Positions 43,818 to 56,828 of a DNA stretch of 64,000 nucleotides are shown one piece after another. A model generated the notes under the pieces. The model was not told the DNA's origin. It saw only the letters and a program-made list of their open reading frames with translations, and ran no database searches. The stretch spans positions 22,487,128 through 22,551,127 of the forward strand of contig OZ037767.1 of assembly GCA_964035545.1 (NCBI GenBank). Reading direction: 5' to 3'. Numbering within the stretch: position 1 is the stretch's first letter; each line of letters begins with the position of its first letter. The DNA is from Bugula neritina. Its lineage: Eukaryota > Bryozoa > Gymnolaemata > Cheilostomatida > Bugulidae. The position numbers and the translations under genes are program-made.

Positions 43818-45621
43818 ATGGATCTTTCAATACAACTGGTTCTTTGGCTGATGGCATTCTTCGGCTCTACAATTGCAGAAAGTGTGAGTAACACAACCCT
43901 ATTTTATTCTGTTCTCATTTACTACTGACCTAAAATACTATTTATACAGAAAGTTTAAGAATTTCAAATCTTGTCAGAAAAAACTATAATATTGCTTTAT
44001 TTTGCATATATGTGTGGTTGATCAAATTGTCATTTAAGAAGGTATTTAATTGCTATTGAGCTTACAAACAACCTGAATTTTTCTCAGCATGGTATGTTAT
44101 AGTTTGTTTTGAATTCTAGGACCCAGTTGTGGCCACCTTGACTTTGGACGTTGACAAGTTATTACCTCAGCTTACTTCTCAGGTGAGTGAAAGTATTTGA
44201 AGACTTTCTGCATTTATACAAAACTGTGTGCATAATTGTACAATACTAATGTAAGGTTTTGGGTATTTTGTATTTTTAATTGACTCAAGGTCACATGACT
44301 TATACTTGTTCTATATTATATAGCTATTGTAATATCATGGTCAACTTTGCTTGATACATAGACACTGTGAGGTTATAGCTATACAGTTATACTTATGTTT
44401 TCAATAGCTGCTTTGCTTACTTGTTTGACAAACAGCTGTTATATATGTGTAACAAATATTTTACAAGCATAATTATGGTCAGCAACTTTATTAAGTAACT
44501 ATGTACTTGATAATTACTAGAAGTACATTGTAATATATATATCACAGCAGATGCTAAATCTTCAAAAACACGTATGCTTTACGCCAAATATTATTTAATA
44601 TGTGATATTTTTTCTATATAAATTACCTGAAAACTATTGTTGTGTTGTATAAATACTCACTATAGATATATGTTCAAAATAAACAAAAATAAAAATATAC
44701 TGCCGTTTGGATGCACACCAATTTAGGAAAACCGCTCCTTGGAAATAGTATTAAAAAATCTAGCAATTTAAAAACTCTAATATCTCAACAAAAAGAATAT
44801 TGTTTGAAGTTTTAGTATTGCATATTGCTCACTTACTGGTTTATAATGTATATTGAAATACTATTAGTTTAAATGTATATACTCTTCTGCTCATCTTACC
44901 TCTCATTAAATGTGTTAGTCACACAACATCTACAACCACAGTTTATACTAACCAATCACTTGCAGGGGCTGTCTGAATATGGAACCATAGAAGTACATAT
45001 CAGAGCCAGTGACTTTAAACCTAAAGAGAAATATCTTCAACATGAGTCATCAACACCACTCTGTCCCCCCACTGCTAGAGCTGGACCACCAACAACAGCT
45101 ACATGGAGTTCAATAACTGCTTCACCAGCTGGTCCTACTACAAGACCTAGTCTATACCCACCAGGTAGTAACTAATAATTATTCACTTTGTTTTGTTAAA
45201 CACAACAAACTGTGTTTATTTCAGACTTATTGCTAACTATTTAAACTGTTTAATATTGTCAAATTGCTTAGAGAGTAACTAAAAAGCTTTATGCTGCTCA
45301 AAATATAAACATAGTCTCTTACTTGCTTTGCTCGTGTTTAAAACAAGATTTGGTTTGTTTTCTATTATGTCACCATTTGTAATTTTAGGAAAATTCAGGT
45401 ACAGACCAAGATATTACACTACTGCAAGGCCAAGATATTACACTACTGCAATGCCAAGGTATTACACTACTACAAGGCCAATAGGTTATAATAGTGTGAG
45501 ATTGAGATACTATACTACAAGCCCAATTAGCAGTGGTATCGAGGCAAACGTGCGAACTGCTAAACCTGCTGTTAGCCGAAAAGATCTACAAAATACAGCT
45601 GATAAGTATAGCAAACCTTAA
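43818..45621 (+). CDS. Secreted repeat-tail protein, copy B (Arg-Tyr-Tyr-Thr repeats)
   Basis: Exons 43818-43883, 44120-44182, 44966-45164 and 45389-45621 give 186 aa. Signal peptide MDLSIQLVLWLMAFF...AES is followed by exon 2, DPVVATLTLDVDKLLPQLTSQ. Exon 3 starts GLSEYGTIEVHIRASDFKPK, then a Thr/Pro/Ala-rich linker with one Cys. Exon 4 holds 8-residue repeats of the RPRYYTTA type (three good copies plus a decayed RLRYYTTS), then a tail ending LQNTADKYSKP. The tail is strongly basic and Tyr-rich. The family is unknown to me. A secreted structural, adhesive or defensive protein is possible, and nothing in the sequence decides between them. AATAAA at 45649-45654. Confidence 0.8.
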
Positions 45622-47008
45622 CATCTATCTAGACAGCATTTTTGGGAAAATAAACTATAATGCTATGATGTCACTACCCCATAACGCTGACCAATATTTG
45701 ATGTCACGTGATCAATATATTGAATTATGATATGTCAACATTGTAATACACCAGCTGACAAACTGTATGTTATGCACAGCAGCAGATAGTTATGCTTCTG
45801 ATTGCTATCTGATTTTCTATTGGAGTATACAAACATGTTATTAGCAAATGTTATTACCAACGTCTTGAATATTGTTTTTTTTTCAAAAACAAGCTTGTGT
45901 AGTATTTTTCAAACTGTTTTTCATTTGCCATTTCATTAATTTTGGTTTTCTAAATTATGTTTATTTCAAAGTTTCAGCTTAATGTTAATCTGATCATACT
46001 TGTGGTTTTTTTTATCTTTGTTTTATATCACATAAATTTTTAATTCAGAAAATGTTCCAACCAACAGCTCGTTTTTTTTAATAATAAATGCTTTATTGGA
46101 TTCAACAACACACACAAACACACAACATTTCAAGATGCACGGCTATAAATAAAACTTTTTAAGGCATTTCATAATGTGGAAAAACGTCTATTTATGCATC
46201 TTCATTAACTGCTTGCCAAAAAATATCAGAATGATATGCTTATTACTTAGCAGGCATGCATCATATCTGGTCAGTAGGTAGTTTACTTCAGAGAAGTTAA
46301 TACTTATTATCAGGTACACAATAAACAGCACAGCGGTGTTGATAAGCTTACTGGTTCTACTCCACAGCTTTTTAAATTCAGAAATTGCAAATAAACTGTT
46401 AAATCAATAGAATATCAGTAAAAGTTATAATATTATGTTATAAACACTTTTGTAATATTAGCACAACTGCTAAATTACTCAAATGTCATTTTGTTATATT
46501 ATTAGATAACATAAACATTGCAACTGTAATATTAGCAATACAATAAACAGGCTGCAAATGTGAACTGATGTGATATTCTGTGCTTTTATCAATACCTATA
46601 TACAAGGCAAAATCAACTTTTAAGCCTTAAGAATGTAAAAAACACACTTAGTAATCTTTGTAATAAAGTGACATATCTAAGATATTACTAAATATGTGTG
46701 TATGTGGCTTAGATTAGAAGTCAAGACCTGTCAAGTACCTCCATCCTAATCTCACAATTAATAGCACACTGTCACTAATATTTCTGCTGGTTGTGATTTA
46801 CTCTTTGCAAATGGAGAAGATGTAAGCCTTAATAGCTAAATCAGTAGAATATCAGATTTTTAAATTAGTATCCTTACATTCAGTACCAGACGCCATGTCT
46901 TTGTAGCCCTGCATAAACATTTTAGTGCAGGATCTGGAACTTTTGGCTTCTAAAAATTTTACTTGTTTTAAATATGGCATGAACCCCAAATTAAATGTTT
47001 GCATCTAG
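45622..47008. other. 3' flank of copy B
   Basis: 45622 to about 46640 mirrors the 3' flanks of copies A and C in inverted orientation, for example CTGATTTTCTATTGGAGTAT near 45808. No exon 1 or exon 2 for the following copy D was found between 46640 and 47008. Confidence 0.55.
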
Positions 47009-47900
47009 GGCTTTCTCAGATATGGAATTATAGAGGTACAAATCAAAGCCAGTGACTGTAAATTAAAATGCCCATCTCCAGTGCAGAATCAGTTGTCTGC
47101 CAAGGTTTATTCTGCCACCATCATACCTTCACCATTATCATTCTATTATTCTAGTAGTAACACTGCGTAGATTTTTCTATTTTAATTATTGTTAAGCTCC
47201 AGCTACAAGATCAATACATTGTACTACTGCAAGCTCAACTCTAGCTCCTCCCACTATTCATTGCACTACTACAATACTAAGAGCTCCTACTACAACAAGA
47301 TCAATATATCACACCACTACACGAAAAAAATATCAAACTACTACAAGACCAAGACACCACAATACTACAACACCATAATCCAAGTTACTACAAGATCAAG
47401 ATTTGACACTACTACAATACTAAGGTGCCACACTAATGCAAGCTCAACTCAAGCTTCTCCTCCTATTCCTTATGCTATTACCAGATCAGGAATTCCAGGT
47501 AATACAAGACCATGAAACTACACTACTGCAAGCTTAACTCCAACTCCTTCCTATGTTCCTCGCACTACTACAAGACTAAGATACAACACTGCTACAAGAC
47601 AAAGATACCACACTGGTCAAGACATCAAACTACTACTAGACCAAGACACTGCACTACTAAAAGACCAAGATCCCACACTATTACAAGTCCAAGATACCAT
47701 CATAACCGCAGATCAATACATTATATATAATACTTTGAAACCAGAATATTATACACTGATTAGGACCAAGGTATTAGTTACTATTGTAAGACTAAGACTT
47801 CACACTACTGTAGGACTAATCAAGACAAATACACTTTACCATAGCAAAGCCAAAGCAACAAATTACTGCAAGACATCAAGCTACCACAACATATATTTCT
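47009..47900 (+). pseudogene. Secreted repeat-tail protein, copy D (decayed, expanded tail)
   Basis: Exon 3 (47009-47153) is readable: GFLRYGIIEVQIKASDCKLK, then a Ser/Pro-rich stretch. The next acceptor (47196/47197) opens an exon of Thr/Arg/His/Tyr-rich repeats (HCTTASST, YHTTTRKKYQTTTRPRHH) in the correct phase until a TAA at 47376-47378. Beyond it, the same TTR-type words continue in shifting frames to about 47900, with further stops. Exons 1 and 2 are not visible. I read it as a dying paralogue whose tail had expanded much more than in copy B. An alternative is a gene with unusual splicing that skips the stops. Confidence 0.6.
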
Positions 47901-49475
47901 AATCACAGCATTGACTCTGCTGGCCATGCTTTAAATCGCACAGTTATATAAAAGACAGCTGATGCATATGCTAAGACAGCTACATGTATTTGAAAATTAA
48001 AGTTTTATGTTATATTACCACTGGATCATAATAGTCACATAACTGTTGCTGTATTACATACCCAAGATAATAAAGTATATCTTTATAACACCCTGTCTTA
48101 CAATGTTGAGGGATTTATCATATTATGAGATCAAAATATTAAACTTGTAATAATGTAACTGTCCCATAATGCCCAACATAATGTCATACTGCTTAAATTT
48201 TAGACAATAACTTTAGTTGATATTTTTAATGACTTACTTTGTTTCTTGAGCATCTAGCATCCTTACGGCTTCTTGGGGGGGGGGGGGAAGCGCTGCTTAT
48301 ATAAAATTAGAACAATCCTATTAATTATGAAATATAACACAGTTGATCCCCTAGCAGAAGGAAAGACAGCATAAATTGTCAGTATTAGCAATGAATCCAA
48401 ATATGAGCAGTAGCGAAAACATGGAATCTACCCTTTTTTCACAAAAACAAAACCGGCTATAGATGTATAATAAAACAACAAGCGTCAGTAGCAAAATAAC
48501 TGAAACAATAAAACTTTATAAGCAATGCTACCTTTTTTTCAAGGTGCAACATAATTTCCCAGAGATAACTCAGAACTATTCTGTTTGTTTAGAGCTTATA
48601 GATGAAAAGATTAGTTGATGCAGATTGATGTTTTACGGATGTTTACAATTATATTTCGCTATTACTTAAAAGTTATTTCATATTTATGCCAGAAGAACTT
48701 TTGCAATCTGCAGAGATTTTCAGTTGCTTCTATAAGACAACAATATTTAGTAGAGTAGCTCCAAATTTACAGATTACAGTGTGTAGTGAGTAAAAAGTAT
48801 AAACACTTTTATACTTTTGAAATAAGTTTCTAAAAATATCAATACCAATAATTAAACAGGTATATACTGCAAAATTCCAAGTATTTATAGAAACTTAAAA
48901 CTTGAAAACATTTGAGGTAAAACACATAAATTACTGAGATGTTTTTGCAGTAAGCCCTATTTACATCATCATTCTTACAAGAATTGGCAGTAGACATTAT
49001 TATAAATTACATAATATTAAAAAGCTGTTGCATATATTGTCTCTATAAGATTTTTTGATGAAAGGTATCAACTGCATGTGACAAAACCAAAATCTAAAGC
49101 AGAGCTTGAGGAGTAAAGTTAGGTCTTACTCACGGTGCAAATAATTAGACGAAATGTAGGTCATGGTTCTTCTATGATGGAATACAGAGTTTTTTCAGCT
49201 AGTAACTATATTTCAAAAAAAATTATTCTGGCTATAAATAGGAATACTTGTAACTGTTATTTATTTAACAGCTTACGATAAAGTTTTATTTATAAATATT
49301 AATAATTATAATCCCAAGGAATATCCTAATTTCTTATTGCTTAGTATATAGCAGATTTCATCAGTAGGTGGCTAGATTAGGTGAAGTTAAGACTTGCCAA
49401 ATACGTAACTCGGTTAATAGGTGGTTGAAGTTACAAGGGTTTAGACCAGTCAAGTGATTTTATTATAATATCACA
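47901..49475. other. Intergenic DNA upstream of copy E
   Basis: AT-rich, with a 13-bp poly-G run near 48276-48288 and no convincing gene. A TATAAATA box at 49233-49240 lies about 240 bp before copy E and may be its core promoter. Confidence 0.5.
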
Positions 49476-51589
49476 ATGAACAGCACAGCAGTGATATTAT
49501 TTCTGGTTGCAATATGCAGCTTTTCAAGGGCAGAAAATGTAAGTCAGTTACTAAACCAATGAAATTAATATTAAGCTGTTATTTTCAGTGAGATTTATCA
49601 ACTATATTTTACACTCATAAAGATAACTATTTCATACTTTTATACTTGTACTATTGAAATTTCTTTTCTATTAGGATGACTGTTTAATTTGTGCTAATAA
49701 AGAAGATTAGGTAAACATTTGTAATCTTCAATCTCAAATCACAGTTCTATTTTTACTTCCAGGACCCGGTTGTAGCAACTTTGAGTTTAGATGTGGACAA
49801 ATTTCTGCCTCAATTTTTCCCAAAGGTGAACCAGCCACTCTGAGTGATACAGACTCAAAAGTAGAGAAATTTATAGATTTAGAAACTTTTTAGGAGTTAC
49901 CTAATTTTTATGCGTTGGTTTAAAATTTGCTCTACATATGCACACAACTGCGTTGTTTCAGCTATACATTTGCCAAACATAAAAGCGCAATAGAATCACT
50001 TCATAGCTAAATGTCATTTACATTTGTAAGGAACATGTGTGTTAAACAGGTTAAACTAAATACGTTTTTATCACAAGATAAAAAATCAAGTTTATGATTT
50101 TAAAATCTGTCATTAATCTGTCGATTAATGTTGTATTATTTAATTGCTACTCACTAAAACTTTGTTCAAGTAAAATCTTTACTTGAAGTGAATCTAAAGT
50201 TATTTTAGAATCTTCTGAAAAATAGCATTACTTAGTTTATCTTTAGAGTAATAGATTGCAAGTCTATTAATTAAGTAACAACATATAATTTCTAGCTTTT
50301 TTTCAGCTAAGTTTCTATTAGATAGTAGCTAGGTCTAATGCGCTTGTGCCTATCTTGCTATATGACTACCTGTTTGTGTAACCCAGCTTACTAGAATTTT
50401 AGCAAAGGCGCAGGCACTTTTGGTTCCTGGAAATTTTGCTCCACTTGAGTATTGGGTAAAACCTATAAAATGAATTTACTTTAATGTTTCGATCTAGGGT
50501 TTTCCTAGTTGTGAAACCTTAGAGGTTAAAATCAGAGCCAGTGACTTTAAATTAAAAAACACGTCTCCTGAGAAACAGGTATCTGCCCAGTTCCATCCTA
50601 CCACCACCAGACCATCACCATCACCATGGGTACCACACCATTTCTCTACCACCACCAGACCTTCACCATTACCATGGGCACCACACCATTTCTCTACCAC
50701 CACCAGACCTTCACCATCACCATGGGTACCACACCATTTCTCCACCACTACCAGACCTTCACCATCACCATGGGTACCACACCATTTCTCTACCACCACC
50801 AGACCTTCACCATCACCATGGGTACCACACCATTTCTCTACCACCACCAAAACTTCATCATCACCATGGGTACCACACCATTTCTCTACCACTTCCAGAC
50901 GTACATCAAGAACTAGAATAAGACCCACCAATGCACCAGCTGTTTCAATGGAGAGAAATAGTCATAGTGAGTAACAGTTGATAGCAAAAATGCAACACTT
51001 TGTGTACATAGTGGTTGCTTTGAACCATTATATTTTGTGAATTGGTGTAGTTTGTGTAAATGGCTTTGAACAACTAATTTTCAATTGCATAAAAACGTGT
51101 TCTCAATTCTGTACAGAACTCTTGTCTTTTAATTATATAAATTATAGAGTCCTAGGCTCATGCTTTTAGCCTCAAAAAGGGCCTGCATTGTTAAATGGTG
51201 GTTTCTGAGATTATATAAACTGCAATAGTAAACTATTTACAATTACATTTCAATGGCACTTGATAAACTAGTTGTGTCGCCATCTTAGTTTATGACTTCA
51301 ACACATGAGACCTACAGACATCAGTTGTTTAGTATATTTTCTCTATTATATCAAGTGTATATATATATGATCTTTGTATCCTATGTAGCTGTACAGTTTC
51401 ACTGGTCTCTAATCATGCGTTATATGCAAGCAGTAAATTTGAGTGCCATTCAAAAACTTTTCTATTTATTCAGGTTCACCACCAGTACCTCAAGGAGCCT
51501 CAGGGTTCAGTGGCAATGTGAACAATCCTCGATTTGGTCCCAGTTTTCAAGTTTTGAAAGATTTAGCAAATAATGCTGCTTCAATATAA
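49476..51589 (+). CDS. Secreted repeat-tail protein, copy E (Pro/Trp/His 16-residue repeats)
   Basis: Exons 49476-49538, 49763-49825, 50498-50966 and 51474-51589 give 236 aa. The N-terminal plan matches copies A and B: a signal peptide (MNSTAVILFLVAICSFSRAEN), then DPVVATLSLDVDKFLPQFFPK in an exon of the same 63-base length, then GFPSCETLEVKIRASDFKLK. The tail is quite different. Six tandem 16-residue units RPSPSPWVPHHFSTTT (48-bp DNA repeat, about 50604-50890) lie inside exon 3, followed by an Arg-rich bridge (RRTSRTRIRPT). A short final exon ends NPRFGPSFQVLKDLANNAAS plus one Ile. Low Lys, high Pro/His/Trp/Thr. Probably secreted, function unknown. The repeat reads open on the minus strand too, which is a by-product of its 48-bp period. 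Confidence 0.78.
50600..50895 (+). repeat. 48-bp coding minisatellite in copy E exon 3
   Basis: Six units of about 48 bp encode RPSPSPWVPHHFSTTT. Most differences between units are silent or conservative, and the last unit is the most altered (TKTSSSPW). Confidence 0.92.
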
Positions 51590-51929
51590 TTTTTAGTGAT
51601 TCAAACATTTATAATGATACCTAAATTACTGCTATACTTGTTTATTACCTATGAATGCAACGTGTGTTTTTTTTAGTAATAAGGCAATATGCATAAAAAA
51701 GTGTTAAGATATTACAGTTCTATCTTTTCTAGCAAATATCAGACATTCATGGTTGATTAAATCTGCAACTATTGCACTATAAAAATTTATTGTAAGCTTT
51801 GTTGAATGTTATTTTTATTGTAATATCTATAAAAATGAAAGTGAACTTAGTTACACTTGATGGTACAATATCTAAAAATACAATGATTGCATGCATTGTA
51901 AGATAGATCATAATAATAAATAAAATGAT

Positions 51930-51998
51930 GTGTGTGTGTGTGCGTGCGTGTGTGCGTGCGTGTGTGCGTGCGTGCGTGCGTGCGTGCGTGCGTGTGTG
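51930..51998. repeat. (TG)n/(TGCG)n microsatellite
   Basis: About 70 bp of TGTG and TGCG units. It also produces spurious Thr/His/Arg-rich frames on the minus strand. Confidence 0.92.
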
Positions 51999-54900
51999 TT
52001 TTATTTTCATCATAATATAGTGTTTTACAACTAGCATAAGTTACAAGAGCAGACAAACAATTAGAAAGGAAACATAGTAACAAATAACTGTATATAAAAA
52101 TAAAGCTGTCGGAAGTGATGATGGGGCCCAGTGCAAAATAGCATGGCTAGTGGTACGCGGGCCCAAAGTTGGCATAACCATACAAGGCACCACAGATCAC
52201 TCAACATTTGTTTTGGGTTTTGTAGAATGACTCATGATTTTCAGTTTATAATGCTATATAGTTGCTTTTACTTTACAGTGGCAACCAAATTTTAGCTCTA
52301 TAAATTAACAATTTTTTAATTGTTTTTGTTATATACTATATGTATAAGTATTCTATTATAACTACAATATTATAGTAACATATAGCTAGGCCTATCATCA
52401 CGATGCTTGCTCATGGCTAAAGATATATGTAAAAAATAATCATTTGTGCCAGACAAATTCTGTGTCATTTGGAGTAGGAAAAACCAATCTAACTTGATTT
52501 GAATATATAACAAAACTATGTGGGCTTATTATTGCTATCCCAGTAAAAATGGTTTACTTAGAGGACTAAAGACCTTCGCTAATTTCTCAAAGGAGTGATT
52601 AGGGCTGATTGCTTTTTCTAACATAACCACTTGTCTTTGTTATGAAAGTTATAGAAATTAGAGGTTATTTGCATTGCAAATGTACAATAGCTGTAGAGTG
52701 TAGAATTATCATATTTGCATGTGTTTTAGAAATTTATAAGATGTCACTGTAGAGCTGTGTCAACATATTTTCGTCAAGTGATACAAGCATTGCAATTTGT
52801 TGCTATGTATGTCATACTATAATGTGCTAAGCTAAATATCCCAAAATGTGTTCATGAAAATGCTAATTATATGTTGATTTAATTGAATTAATTAATTTTA
52901 TTTTTTCAACTCTTTTAAATTTATTTTATAATAATTTGTGGGGTGTCAATTATTTATAATAAAATTATATAATTCCTCCTAGAAAATTACTCAACTACTT
53001 CTAGTTCACCCTTTTCTTATAGCAGGAGACCCTCAAATGGAAAACTGTGTGCAACAAAAGTTTAGTATTAATGGGTTCCACCCGCTAATTTTTGTATGTT
53101 GGCAATTCCACTAAGCATATGAGTAAACAGACTAAACTACAGCCACAAAGTTCAATCTCTTATGCATTGATAAGTTGCGCTTTCACTAATACACACCATA
53201 GCTTTCTTTGGTCACCTGGTTTATGTCTAAAGTAACAGATATTTACAGTTGCTGATAAAATTTATAGATTTTCTGTGCGGATTTTTATCTGTAGAATCAA
53301 TTATATATAATGTATAACATTTGCTTGAAAAAATTTACAGTCACTATAATGTATTTTCTAAATGCAAGAAGTAGTGCAATCAGTTGTTTTTGATTTATAG
53401 AGATATTAAAATTGTTACCAGAAACGTTTTTTGAAAATAGAGAGTGATAAGTTGTTATATAGTTGATTGAAAAAATGGATAAAATCAATTTAATTGGTGA
53501 GAACTATGTTATAGTTAAAAATCAAAGCACAGAATAATAAGTAATTTTAGATAAAGTTTTGTGACTGAAGGAGAATATAGAGCATTAACATTCATGCAGG
53601 TGACCATGAACTATGAGGATTTAGTTTATGAAAGACAAATACGTGTGAAAGTTGACCAGCAACCTAAAACTTATAATACCATTAATCTATAATTAATAAA
53701 ATAAGCTCATAATCATGCCTTGCTGTGGTATTATAGACATAAATCATATAATCCAACCCATCAACTTTTTTTCCCTTAATACTCATTATGCTGACGTAAT
53801 TAATGTGATTGTTTGAGCTGCTTTGCCTAAGGAAGTACAACCTGGCACAGATTGATGAAACAGTTTTATGCATAAATTAAAAGTATATTCAAACTGGATT
53901 TGCACTGGCATAATATTATTTACATTTAAAACTGTGAAATTTAGCAGAGAAGGAAGTATTATATTACCAGTAGAATAATATACTAAGTTATTTTTCTGTA
54001 GTGTATGCAGACAGAAAGCGAAACCGGAGATTAGAATGATTTTGCTTTACAAATAATATTATTTATGCTGTTAGCAAAGTTTATATGCAGTTTATACATA
54101 TATTCTATTATATTATACACAGTATCAATCAAGTATTATGCTACTGAATTCAGCCTGGAAAGAAAGATTTTCAGACATTCCTGTCTTTGCACTAAACTTA
54201 ACTCTCTGCCGTCTATACATGTAAGAGATATATTGTGTTGTATTTAAAACGCACTTATGATGGAACAAGGCCAATCTAGTGGTAGCTTCATATTAAAAAG
54301 GAAAGCTTTAACTTGCCAACATATATAGAAAAATATTGCACTATAACCAGATTATTGTAATTCTGGTTGATCGTTCAGCATATGGTTTTCCTTTTTCATC
54401 CTATTTCCTAAATTGTGTTTTGACAATTTTATTACAACTTGAGTGCGGCAATAAGCAGAGTATTGATTAAGGATAGTGTTTACACTTATATGTATGACAT
54501 GCAAAGTGGCTATAAAAATTTATCTCATACTTTATTATAAATGCTAGCAAAAAATCTTAAACTATTATCCTTCTTCATATGCTTACATAGTTTTCATGTG
54601 AATCTAGAATTTCTTATTCATTTTCATTATTCAAGCTAGTGAATTAAATTATCATGCTGAAATTTTGACCATTTGACATTGTTATTTTCATAAGAAGCTT
54701 TACCTATAGCAGATAAGTGTTGGAATCCTGAATTATCATAGGTGTTTGAAAATTAAGATATGCTTACTTAATGCTTTTATTATGTTTCTAAAAGCCTCTT
54801 CTAGCTTTTTTTATTATGTCACATAGCTACATCCTGAAAAAAAATATAAGCAAAAAATTTTCATTTAATTCAGTTCTTTCATCTATCCTAAAATGAAAGC

Positions 54901-55564
54901 ACAACGTAGATTCCGAAGCATCAAATCACCAGTGAATCATTAATAAATACGATTAGCTCATAGTAGTATGAATATTTCTCTAGCTTTGTGTTTCTAATCT
55001 CATACTTATCTTAACCTATGTCTGTTTTTGTCAACCAACGCCCAACATATGTAGCACTGATCACCATCACGGTAGAGGTAGCTACAAACTTTTGTGTAAT
55101 CAATTATATTTTCAAACTTACTATGTTGGTCTAAATTACTCTTTTTTGGATGCATTTTACATATCGCAAGCAAAAGATGCTATAATACTTGTTTAACTTT
55201 TAGAATGTGTGAAATTATACATTGTAAGTGTTTTTGCAATGCTTTTGTGTTATTGGCTCTTAAAACTGCGACTTTTGACTCCATAATGTGTGTTTGACAG
55301 TGTGAATAGACCATACATTTTTTCACTATTTTACACTTATTCTATAATAGCTTTTTTTAAATATTGTAAATGTTTTTTGTTTTTCTTGCAGGTTTTGTTT
55401 CTAATTATTGAATTGTAGCTTGCCTATGTATTTAGACATATTTAAAACATAAAAGACATGTAGTATGTAGTATATAACTACTTCCTATTCTCTATTATAT
55501 CAAATGACATAGCAACCAGTATGTTAGTTAAGAAAAATATAGATTGGGTCATATACCAGTGTAT

Positions 55565-55775
55565 ACACAAAGTTCTGGATATCCCACTGTATCCACCACT
55601 GGATATACTACTGTATCCACCACTGGATATCCCACTGTATATACAACTGGATATCCCACTGTACCCACCACTGGATATACTACTGTATCCACCACTGGAT
55701 ATACTACTGTATCCACCACTGGATATACCACTGTATCCACCACTGGATATACTACTGTATCCATCACTCTACCTG
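55565..55775. repeat. 24-bp minisatellite (GGATATACTACTGTATCCAC unit)
   Basis: About eight to nine tandem 24-bp copies. Read on the plus strand from 55544 they give GYTTVSTT repeats ending LPVPLALAL at 55798. The other frames are open too because 24 is divisible by three. The 8-residue Thr/Tyr-rich period equals that of the copy B tail, so a relic exon of that family is possible. No flanking exons could be shown. Confidence 0.85.
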
Positions 55776-56828
55776 TACCACTGGCTCTTGCACTATAACT
55801 TTATTCATTACTAAATCTACCCAAAGCCAAGTATATATGTAAATAAATTTGGAAAAATTAAGACGTGCAATAGTAGTAAATGAATAATTTCTACTTACAG
55901 AACTTCACTTCAACACAATAATGTGAATTTTCTCAACATCTACACAGTTTTTAGACACTTTAGAGTGTTAGAGCTGCATAATATATAACAATTCTCAACA
56001 ACTTTGTTTACTAAGGCACAATTTTTGAGCTTGTGTATGCTGTTGTATACATGGGAACATGATATTTTTGCAGTTAGCGTTTGTATTTGCTAACTTTTAT
56101 TGTGGTTGGACAACCAGGAGAACATACAAATGCACAATGTGAAGGTGGCTTTTCTAGTTAGACAAATTTGTAAGCAGCAGTGAGAGCATGATCCATAATT
56201 ATCTATTACTAACGCACTGACTTCGCTAAAATTGCAATAACAAGAAAAGAAATAGAAACAATTTACTAAGTCAAGGCGATGATACTGTTGAGTGGAATTA
56301 TTCAAATCAAACCATCAAAATTCAACACACATCTCTATATTTTAAAAACATTAAATAAAATAGCACAGTAATAAAATAAAATTTCAAACCACATCACTAT
56401 TATTTAAAAAAAACTATAAACATTAGGTACCTATCAATGACAAATTGGACAACCTTTGAAATGCATAGAAGAAATAGAAATGTGAGGCAGAGATCAACAG
56501 TTGGATATATAAATTACAGCTACACGTCTACAGTAAGAACGCTGTTATGCAAGGACACCACATTAGGTTGTCACAAAAATAATTCAATATGCATCATAAA
56601 GTTTCTGGCACTAAAACACTCAAATCTAGCTATCAGCAATGAAAGAGCTTCTAGTCACTCATTAGATAAATGCCAACTAATTTACAGAATTACCATAAAA
56701 CTAATCAACAAAATTTAAAAGATAGTAAAATGGTGCTTACAAGTAAGTGAATATTACAAAAAAAATTGCAATTACCAATTGTAAAAGCTTTCTACTCTAA
56801 ACTGGTAAAAGTTAGGTGATGAGAACGA

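Larger units (their letters stand above)
51590..56828. other. Long AT-rich intergenic region
   Basis: Holds a (TGCG)n tract (51930-51998), a SINE remnant (about 52545-52640, minus), and the GYTTVSTT repeat (55544-55798), listed separately. The other short frames here have no domain, signal peptide or paralogue. Nothing else can be supported. Confidence 0.5.

Noticed and set aside
50626-50916. Plus-strand frame of MGTTPFLYHHQTFTIT repeats
   Set aside because: Another frame of the same 48-bp repeat. The frame used by copy E continues from the conserved IRASDFK block and this one does not.
50494-50931. Minus-strand 145-aa frame of EKWCGTHGDGEGLVVV-type repeats
   Set aside because: It is the reverse reading of the 48-bp coding repeat of copy E, whose plus-strand exon has correct phases, splice sites and paralogous ends.
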